A DNA stretch of 64,000 bases, from assembly GCA_004519485.1 (NCBI GenBank), contig CP038132.1, forward strand, positions 925,001 through 989,000. The letters are read 5' to 3'. The DNA is from Nannochloropsis oceanica. Lineage: Eukaryota > Sar > Eustigmatophyceae > Eustigmatales > Monodopsidaceae. Positions 56,953 to 64,000 of this stretch are shown piece by piece. Position 1 is the first letter of the stretch, and each line of letters starts with the position of its first letter. Under the pieces are notes generated by a model that made no database searches, was not told the origin of the DNA, and saw only the letters and a program-made list of their open reading frames with translations. A program made the translations under genes and the position numbers.

Positions 56953-59900
56953 CTACCACGCAAAGCACTTGTACAACCACGACATCTCCTCCGTCCCCTC
57001 CCGCAAATGCCACCGTAACATAGCTTTCCTCCCCTCCCCTCCCATTACCAACACAATTCCCCCCAATAAAGCCGGTACAAAATATTGAATCGCTAGGGAA
57101 GGGTACGCACCAAATGCGTCGCTCACCCCGGGGACATAGACAACAAAGAACATGATCCCCAAAGCTACCAACACGCCATAAACCATCATGGGGTTCAAAA
57201 ATACACCGTGCTGCCACAAGGAAACCACACGCGTTTTCACCGCAAACGCATGGAAGGCCTGGGCCACAATCAAACTAACATAAAACGCCGTCGCTCCCAT
57301 ACTGGTCAACCGCCCTCCCTCCCCCTCCTCCCTCGCGACCTGCTGCAAGCTAGCCAACGAGCGAACATCATTCGCCACAAAGACCCACGTGTACGCACCC
57401 AAACACACCAGGGTCTCCAACAGCCCGGCCTGTAGATACGCATAAAGCAGCAGCGAAGGGCGCACCAACTGGTCCCTCCTTCGGTCCCTGGGCCGGCGCA
57501 CCATCACGTTGCTCTCGGCCGGCTCCCAGGCGAACGACACAGCAGGCGCTATTTCGGTCAACATATCAATCGATAGAATCATAAGCGACGTCAAGCCCAC
57601 TGGGACACGAAGCACCAAATGGATCACCACTGCCACCAGCTCGGGAAGGGCATGTGCAAGGGTATACGCGATCGTCTTGGTCAGATTATCAAACAGCACC
57701 CGACCCTCCTCCATTCCATGAACAATCGAGACAAAGTCGTCATCCATCAACACCACATTTGCTGCATGCTTGGCTACCTCACTCCCGCCCAACCCCATTG
57801 CCACCCCCACATCCGCATTCTTCAAAGCCGGCGAGTCGTTCACTCCATCCCCCGTCACTGCAACCACCTCTCCTCGACGTCGCAAGGCCTGCACAATCAA
57901 CAATTTATCGTGGGGAGAAGCACGCGCAAACACCAACTCAGGCTTATCGAGTAGCGCCTCCCAATCCTCTTCTAACCACTCCTTCATCTCTTCTCTCTGG
58001 CAATTTACTATCACGGCGCCCACCGACCCCTCGCTCACGTCCTTCCATGGAATCTGTTCGTCCGCTGCGATCTCCTCCCGTGTGGCAAAGTCATGGATGA
58101 TATGAACCTTGCGTGCGATTGCCTCAGCAGTGAGAGGGTGGTCCCCTGTGACCATGGTGACCCGCACCCCCGCCCTCTTACACGCCTGGATCGCCTCGTC
58201 CACTCTGGGCTTGGGCGGGTCCACGAGCGAAATGAGACCCAGGAAGCCCCACGTGGAGGGAGCGGCCGACAACAGCTCTTCCTCCCGCGCCTTGAAATCG
58301 GCTTTGCTGGTGTTTGGATAGGGGAAAAGGGCGGGAGAAAGGACGCGCATGGCTAGTCCGAGAACACGTTCGCCTTGTCCGGCGACTTCCTTGTAAGATT
58401 CATCATAGGCCTGTCGATAGGAGACGGAGAGAGGCAGGTTCTCGCCCTTCACCCAAGCCGTGCCACAGAAGGAGAGAACGATCTCAGGCGCCCCCTTGAG
58501 GTAGGCGATGAAGTGGCCAGTTGAGCCGGTTCCTGGCGAGGGAGGGACAGCGTGAACGGAGAACATGTACTTGTTGCGGCTATTGAAGGGGAGGAGATGA
58601 ATCAGGGGGCGCTCCGCACGAAGCTGCTCGACGCTGGTGAGGCCGTGGATGAAGTTAAAGATGGCGACATCCGACGGATTCCCTACTACGTGCGCGGTAG
58701 ACAGGTGCAAGGACCTGGTTGTGCGATTGGTGAGGGTCGTGAGGGATGACCCTGCGCGTGGACGCATGCTGGTATTGTGGGTCCCAGCAGCCCTGACGGC
58801 GACTGCGGGAGGAAGGCTGAGTAAGCTGCTAGCCAAGGTGACGTCGGATATAGTCATGCGATGTCCTCGGCCGCCACCTCCTCCAAGTCTGCCTCCACTC
58901 ATGGTGCCTACTATAGTTTCTCGTCCCCCTCCTAGCCCTCCTCCGAGACCCGCGTGAGGTCCCTCTCCACCAAAGCTTAGGCGGCCCACTGTCATGGTCG
59001 ACGCGGGTGGAAGAAGGTTGGAAAAAGATCGACGGGCCTCCATCTGCTGCGAGTATTGCTGTTGCTGTTTCATCCCCCTCTGGTGGAGAATCGCCTGTGC
59101 TTTCCCCTTATAGTATGTGTCGTGATCCAAGCACGCCTCAACATTCTCCTCCTCGTCCTCCCCCTCCTTCCCCCCTCCCTCTTCCAGTCCAATACTTTGC
59201 GTCTTACTCTTCTCTCCCGTCTCCGTTATAGCACTCTTGAGGTTTAGACTCGGGCTGTTCAGCGTACGAACCGCAGCCGTCACCCTTTCTCCCCTTCCTC
59301 CTCCTACCCTTCCTCCTGCCTCTGCTCCTCCTTCTTCTCTTCCTCCTCTTCCTCCATGGCCGCCCAAGCCCGACACTATCTCAGTCAACCCCTCTCCACT
59401 CCTCTTCCGCTCCAATCTCTCTCTCTCTCCTTCCCCCTCTTCTTTCTCTGGCCGCTCAAAAAACTCCGCCATTAAAACACTCGGCGATGCCCCTCGTCCC
59501 CCAGATCCTCCCTCCCTCCCTCCCTCCCTCCCTCCCACCGTCGCCCCCGGAGCCCTCAGCTCAATCCCTTGAAAATCCATCATCATTCTCCTGGACCGCA
59601 GATATTGACTCCCTCGTCCTACCGATTCTCTTCCTTTCCTCCCTCCTTCGGGTCCTGGAAGTAAGGCCACCTCTTGCGCAGGCCCTTCTTCAAAGTTGGC
59701 CATGTTGCACAAGGCTGCCGCATACAACAACTCGTAGAACGAGGACGAGGACGAGGGAAAGGGAGGTGGGGAAGACATACCACTACCCCCTCCACCCTCT
59801 TCCTGCTGTTGCTGCTGCTGCTGTTGCTGCTGTTGCTGCTGCTGCTGCCATTTGCTCAAGCCCTCCCTCCGGACGTAGTCGGCGGTGAGGAGGCGGTGGC

Positions 59901-61473
59901 CATCAACCCAAAGGTGGGCCACACCCATCTTGTTCTGAGTTAAGGTGCCGGTCTTGTCCGACGCCACCACCGTCGTGCTCCCCAGGGCTTCGATCACGTC
60001 CAGGCGCTTTACAAACACATGTCGGACGGCTAGACGACGGGCCGAGATGGTCAGACAGGACGTTACCGTGGCTGGGAGGCCTTCGGGGACATTCGCAATG
60101 ACAATCACCACAAAACATGTGATGAACATGTCCAATGGATGTCCTCCCCGGCCCACGGCAATCGAGTAGAACACCACGCCAACCGCCACTGCCAGAAACG
60201 AAATGAAGCGGACGAACCGCAACACTTCCACCTCCAACGTGGAACGCTCTTCCTTTGTCTCCGAGGCTAAAGCAGCGATTGACCCTATCATCGTCTTGTC
60301 ACCCACTCGCACGCACACCCCTAGCCCCTCACCTTCCACCAGCATTGCGCTGCTAAACGCCATATTGTTGGAAGCTAAGGCAGGAGGAGGAGAAGAGGCA
60401 GAAGGAAGTGTGGCTTGGGCCACCTTGGAGGAAGGAGACAAGGAGGAAGAGGAGGAGGCCGGGAGGGAGGAGAACTGCGGCTCAGAAGCAACGAGTTCGA
60501 CAGGCATGGACTCGCCAGTAAAGGAGGAGTTGTCGACTTTAAGGCCATTGGAAAGGAGGACACGGAGGTCGGCCGGCACCCGCTCTCCGCTCTTAAGCAT
60601 AAGTACGTCCCCAACCGTCACGTCCGAGGAAGGGATGGTCGTCCACGCACTCGCCCCCCCACCCTGGCCACGACCGTCGCTGCCACTGTTCTCTCCACTG
60701 CTATCGCTACGGTGGCGTTGCTTACTAGGGATGGTACCGGGGTGGTCGTTTGGGGAAATGACGAGGGTGTGGGCGTGGGGGAGGCGACGCAGGACGCGCG
60801 CCTTGGAGGGAAGCATTTCTTGAAAAGAATTCATGAGCTTGGCCGATTGCCCCTCTTGGTAGAATGCCATGAAGCAGGTGAGAAGAATGATGAAGACAAG
60901 AACAATGCCGACGTAGAGATTGTCGCGGGCCGCCGCGCTGTCGGTAGTGTTCTTGATGGCAAACATGATGAAGGAGAGCAAAGCCGCCAGCTCCAAGAGC
61001 AACATAAAGGGGTCCAAAAACTTTTCCACAAAACGAAGCCACTCCGGTTTGGTAGAAGGAGGTGACAGTTCGTTGCGTCCGTGTAGTATCACGCGGGCGC
61101 GTGCCTCGGCAGGGCTTAGGCCCGGAGAATTGTCAGGGCGGGCCATGTCCAAGGTGATGCACAGGCGCTTCTGCAAATCGCTCCACGACCAGGCATGCTC
61201 CTCGTAAAGCGCACTGGCAGCAGTGGCACTGGCATCTGTGGAGGTGGGCACGGTCCGAGAAGAGGGATTTCCTTGCTGTTGCTGCAGCTCATCTTGCTCG
61301 TCTTGATCTTGGTGAGGCGAGGGCTTGCGTCGGTCGGGGGAGAGGAGCTCTACACCCCTGGCCCGGCCATCATCGATCTTCCTGAAGCGGCCGCGGCCTT
61401 TTTGGTCTAGGATCGTGGTCGCGGTGGTAGATCCCGTGGCCTGCGCCCCTGAGAGTATGCCGCGCTCCATCAT
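56953..61473 (-). CDS. P-type cation ATPase, type IIC-like
   Basis: An ATP-driven cation pump of the P2 class, 1,506 residues in one exon. A Gln-rich N-terminal region leads to the cation ATPase N domain (SPAEARARVILHGRNELSPP). M1-M2 follow (FLDPFMLLLELAALLSFIMF), then the actuator motif FTGESMPVE (TGES). M4 has NVPEGLPATVTSCLTISARR. The phosphorylation site DKTGTLTQNKM has Asp near residue 506. Hinge motifs MVTGDHPLTAEAIA and TGDGVNDSPAL (Asp near 1209) and six C-terminal helices complete the pump. The M4 and hinge wording is closest to Na,K/H,K-ATPases. The M6 segment reads IDMLTEIAPAVSFAWE. The nucleotide-binding domain is enlarged by a poly-Gln run (about residues 541-556) and a Gly/Arg/Glu-rich insert of some 300 residues. 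The ion cannot be fixed from sequence. Confidence 0.9.
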   Translation of the reverse strand: MMERGILSGAQATGSTTATTILDQKGRGRFRKIDDGRARGVELLSPDRRKPSPHQDQDEQDELQQQQGNPSSRTVPTSTDASATAASALYEEHAWSWSDLQKRLCITLDMARPDNSPGLSPAEARARVILHGRNELSPPSTKPEWLRFVEKFLDPFMLLLELAALLSFIMFAIKNTTDSAAARDNLYVGIVLVFIILLTCFMAFYQEGQSAKLMNSFQEMLPSKARVLRRLPHAHTLVISPNDHPGTIPSKQRHRSDSSGENSGSDGRGQGGGASAWTTIPSSDVTVGDVLMLKSGERVPADLRVLLSNGLKVDNSSFTGESMPVELVASEPQFSSLPASSSSSLSPSSKVAQATLPSASSPPPALASNNMAFSSAMLVEGEGLGVCVRVGDKTMIGSIAALASETKEERSTLEVEVLRFVRFISFLAVAVGVVFYSIAVGRGGHPLDMFITCFVVIVIANVPEGLPATVTSCLTISARRLAVRHVFVKRLDVIEALGSTTVVASDKTGTLTQNKMGVAHLWVDGHRLLTADYVRREGLSKWQQQQQQQQQQQQQQQEEGGGGSGMSSPPPFPSSSSSFYELLYAAALCNMANFEEGPAQEVALLPGPEGGRKGRESVGRGSQYLRSRRMMMDFQGIELRAPGATVGGREGGREGGSGGRGASPSVLMAEFFERPEKEEGEGERERLERKRSGEGLTEIVSGLGGHGGRGGREEGGAEAGGRVGGGRGERVTAAVRTLNSPSLNLKSAITETGEKSKTQSIGLEEGGGKEGEDEEENVEACLDHDTYYKGKAQAILHQRGMKQQQQYSQQMEARRSFSNLLPPASTMTVGRLSFGGEGPHAGLGGGLGGGRETIVGTMSGGRLGGGGGRGHRMTISDVTLASSLLSLPPAVAVRAAGTHNTSMRPRAGSSLTTLTNRTTRSLHLSTAHVVGNPSDVAIFNFIHGLTSVEQLRAERPLIHLLPFNSRNKYMFSVHAVPPSPGTGSTGHFIAYLKGAPEIVLSFCGTAWVKGENLPLSVSYRQAYDESYKEVAGQGERVLGLAMRVLSPALFPYPNTSKADFKAREEELLSAAPSTWGFLGLISLVDPPKPRVDEAIQACKRAGVRVTMVTGDHPLTAEAIARKVHIIHDFATREEIAADEQIPWKDVSEGSVGAVIVNCQREEMKEWLEEDWEALLDKPELVFARASPHDKLLIVQALRRRGEVVAVTGDGVNDSPALKNADVGVAMGLGGSEVAKHAANVVLMDDDFVSIVHGMEEGRVLFDNLTKTIAYTLAHALPELVAVVIHLVLRVPVGLTSLMILSIDMLTEIAPAVSFAWEPAESNVMVRRPRDRRRDQLVRPSLLLYAYLQAGLLETLVCLGAYTWVFVANDVRSLASLQQVAREEGEGGRLTSMGATAFYVSLIVAQAFHAFAVKTRVVSLWQHGVFLNPMMVYGVLVALGIMFFVVYVPGVSDAFGAYPSLAIQYFVPALLGGIVLVMGGEGRKAMLRWHLREGTEEMSWLYKCFAW

Positions 61474-62253
61474 GATGCCTGTTCGCGTTCTTTTGGTCTA
61501 GAAGCGCACTTGTCTTGCTTGCTTCGCTCGTTGCTTGCTTGGGGAAGAAGGAAACGCAGACTTTCAACTTGCTTTACGCTCCTGTGTTCCCATGGCAATG
61601 TGGGAACTTAGTAACCAATTGCTTAATAAGAGAGCAAACATTGAGAATAAGTACACGATTGGGGCAAGGACTCGCACACTCTTTAAATCATCGACGATGG
61701 TAAAACCACAGCGATTTCACACGGTAGCCCGGGTCCGTCGATCTATACGAGAAGAGAAAGTGAGTGAGGAGGAGGAAGTAAATGGGTTCTATACATAGAA
61801 GATTGCAAGAATAGAGAGTGAAGAGGGGAAGTGGGGGATTGGCAGCGAAGAAATGGGAGGGATGAGGAGAAGACGTACTTGTTGAGGTAAGGGAGGCAAA
61901 GTTGCATCATTTACCACAATGTTTGCCTCTTCAGCCCTATCATAAATGATGAAAATGTGTGCGTCACTCGTTTGATTTATGTTACCCATTGTAATGGCAA
62001 TTTTGTGTGGTCGGATGTATTCTCTTCCTCACTCGGTGGGGGTGGATCCCGAAGCGAGTGTCACATTTGTCTTGGTATTGCTCCTTGATGAGAACAAAAG
62101 AAAAATAGATCCATTAACAATACTTGCAACGAAAATTGTGTCTTCGATTTCGCTATATTTAGATTCATTTGGAATTGGTTTCCAAGGATGAATACTATTC
62201 AAGGACGACTACTATTCATAAATCATTCTACTTCCACACCTTAAAGACGTGCG
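61474..62253. other. Intergenic region, ATPase 5' side
   Basis: It should hold the ATPase promoter and the protease 3' UTR. A/T-richer DNA near 61890-62180. No gene seen. Confidence 0.45.
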
Positions 62254-62695
62254 CTACGACAAAAACATTGTACTGCCCAGGCTCGAAACGCGGCGGAGTT
62301 CCTGCTCCCTCCGATGTCGCCTATGTGTTATCCACCGCTGCTCGTTTCTTATTCCTTCTTCATCTTCACTCTCCTCCTCTGAAGCTGGGATTACAGCCAT
62401 ATCATGGCTTGTGGTGCGGTCTCGCAAGCGCAAGCGCAACATTTCTACCCATCTCCTACGTTCATGCCGAGCTGACTGCTTCTCAGCGTGGGACACTTTA
62501 AGTACCATTTTCCTTTCTTTTGATCCTTCCTCCCGCTCGCTTCCAATGAGGTCGTGTTCGTCATCCTCCTCCTCCGTCTCCTCGTCCTCCTCCTCGCTGT
62601 CGTACGGAAGGGCATGATGGGACGACCTGGATAACGCACAGTCTCCCATTCTCTCTTGAGCTTGCTGCCCTTGGTGGTGGTGGTGGTGGTGGTGG

Positions 62696-62737
<42 letters not shown>

Positions 62738-64000
62738 TGCTGCCACTGGTGCGGCCACAAAAATGCGGGTAACGCCAACGCCCACGAAGCCACACTCTGC
62801 ATGGCCGGCCTCCTGTCCCTCCCCGCCGTCGCTCTCCCGCGCGACACTGCCATCGTTCCGTCCTCATCAATGTACATAGGTTCTTCCTGGCTCTCTTCCT
62901 CGCTTTCTTCCTCTTCCTCGCTACCATATCCACTAAGCACATCAAAAAATACCCCGTGATCCTCTTCTCCCACTTCTCCCCTCTCCTCCTCCTCCCCCCT
63001 CCTGCTCCCCTCTTCCCAAAAAACAAATTCCGCCACTTCGTATATCACCCCCCAGCACTGCCAGCCTACCATGCTGATAATAATAGCTAGAAACGGGGCA
63101 ATTTTTGCCCACTCAAAAGGCCCATACGCTCTTCTCTGCCCATGCCACGACCCCCCGCTGCACCCCTCCTCTGGACATGCAAACCCTACCCGCTGATTCT
63201 CCACATCAAACAGCACATAGTAGCTCTCGAGCACCACGTCACCCAGGACCCAGAAAGGGTTATCGATCACCTGTTGCAGAAGCAGAACACAGATAGTCAG
63301 GGAGCAAGAGACGTAATCCTCTGCCCGCAAGGGGAGAGAAGGCCCTCCTTCGATGTGCAAAACCAGGTCGGGGAAATCAGAGATGAAAGCACCGTAACAC
63401 GTGGGAAGCCACCCTGAGAGGGGATTGCTGGTTGAGGTGTAGGTGCTGGAGCTCGTGCAGTGCAGCCCTTGAGTGAGGAGGGCAAGCAGGCGGTGGTACT
63501 CCCGGGAGGGGGGAATAAAAAGGGTCGTGCCCGTGTCCACGATCGCAATCCCCCCTCCCACTCCTCCTCCCTCCTCTCCTCCCTCTTCCTCCCCTTCCTT
63601 CCTCAACAGCTCTACCGCCTGCCCTTGTCCTGGACGCGCATGGTCTCTCTTCCGCACATCTACTGATGTCAAACGCACCGACCAATAATCGCTACTGTCC
63701 ATCTTCCTCCTCCTTCCCTCCTGCCCCTCCTCCTCCATCGGCACCATCATCTCCCAATCCCCCCTTTCGCGTGCAAGCGGCGCAAAATGCCACGACGCAT
63801 TTTTTCCCACCCTGTCCAAGTCGAAACCACCCAAACGCAACTCAGACGCCGGCCCATCTTCCCACCCCGATGCATCCGCCGACAAGAACATTGAAAATTG
63901 TCTTGGCAAGTCAGGGTGCTGCGCCTTCATCGCGTCCAAAACCGTCGGCTTAGTCACCCCCGCCAGCCCCTTGAATCCAAGCCCGACCACTCCATCCCAT
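62254..64000 (-). CDS. Membrane-anchored pepsin-type aspartic protease, N-terminal part outside window
   Basis: The C-terminal about 580 residues of an A1-family protease; the N-terminal lobe with the first catalytic Asp lies beyond 64000. Seen here: VVGLGFKGLAG at the edge, RQFSMFLSA, LRLGGFDLD, then the second catalytic motif GIAIVDTGTTLFIPP, and WVLGDVVLESYYVLFDVENQRVGFA, the typical C-terminal pepsin strand. A membrane helix (AKIAPFLAIIISMVGWQCWG) and a long cytosolic tail follow. The tail is acidic, with a poly-Gln/poly-His run near 62671-62738, a second acidic patch and a basic end. This resembles endomembrane or plasma-membrane proteases such as BACE-like enzymes in layout only. Single open frame through the window edge. 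Confidence 0.88.
62671..62738. repeat. Coding triplet repeat (poly-His then poly-Gln on the minus strand)
   Basis: GTG/CTG triplets that on the minus strand encode about 15 Gln followed by about 7 His in the protease tail. Confidence 0.92.

Overview
The window is nuclear DNA from a eukaryote with many short introns. I infer a eustigmatophyte stramenopile, probably Nannochloropsis/Microchloropsis. The reasons are two N-termini with heterokont-type plastid presequences (a signal peptide ending at an ASAF- or QAF-type site), homologues typical of a photosynthetic stramenopile, and introns filled with (GGGA)n/(TCCC)n arrays of a kind I recall from that genus. The species is inference; the gene calls come from the translated sequence. 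No mobile element, virus-like element, rRNA, tRNA or CRISPR array could be supported. One 100-N assembly gap lies at 32403-32502.

Layout. 1-5.7 kb, minus strand: a bifunctional aminodeoxychorismate synthase running off the left edge, then a DNMT2 tRNA methyltransferase. 5.9-8.2 kb, plus: a VIT/CCC1-type metal transporter. 9.1-10.4 kb, minus: an unknown secreted or single-pass membrane protein. 12.2-14.1 kb, plus: a DFRP1/ZC3H15-type factor lacking zinc fingers. 14.5-16.0 kb, minus: a Trm10 tRNA methyltransferase with an unusual membrane-like N-terminus. 17.0-19.5 kb, plus: a recent direct duplication carrying two copies of an unrecognised membrane/coiled-coil protein, with an opposing small ORF between them. 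19.7-22.7 kb, minus: ceramide synthase. 23.5-24.2 kb, plus: TIM9. 25.1-26.0 kb, plus: an unknown plastid-targeted protein. 26.5-29.3 kb, minus: the spliceosomal cyclophilin CWC27. 29.8-34.3 kb, minus: an unrecognised polytopic membrane protein crossing the gap. 34.4-41.3 kb, plus: a USP47-type ubiquitin protease. 42.0-43.0 kb, minus: an intronless FkbM methyltransferase. 43.6-44.2 kb, minus: a possible broken gene. 44.5-45.4 kb, minus: an MEA1-like acidic protein. 45.6-49.1 kb, plus: a 13-exon sulfite oxidase. 50.4-53.6 kb, minus: a large LRR protein. 54.3-56.1 kb, minus: a zinc-finger/TrmN6-like methyltransferase fusion. 57.0-61.5 kb, minus: an intronless type IIC-like P-type ATPase. 62.3-64.0 kb, minus: a membrane-anchored pepsin-type protease, cut by the right edge.

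The genes are mostly unrelated housekeeping genes and form no pathway or operon. Three act on RNA by methylation or probable methylation (DNMT2, Trm10, the TrmN6-like protein), one belongs to the spliceosome (CWC27), and two belong in or near the mitochondrial intermembrane space (TIM9, sulfite oxidase). Several gene pairs diverge from short shared intergenic regions.

The most striking structure is in the introns. A purine-rich (GGGA)n array usually follows the 5' splice site and a (TCCC)n array usually precedes the 3' splice site, always with the same polarity relative to the gene. Each intron is therefore self-complementary end to end, and many exons are flanked by long inverted complementary arrays, an architecture known elsewhere to favour exon circularisation. 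The same arrays enter coding sequence in places (DNMT2, aminodeoxychorismate synthase).
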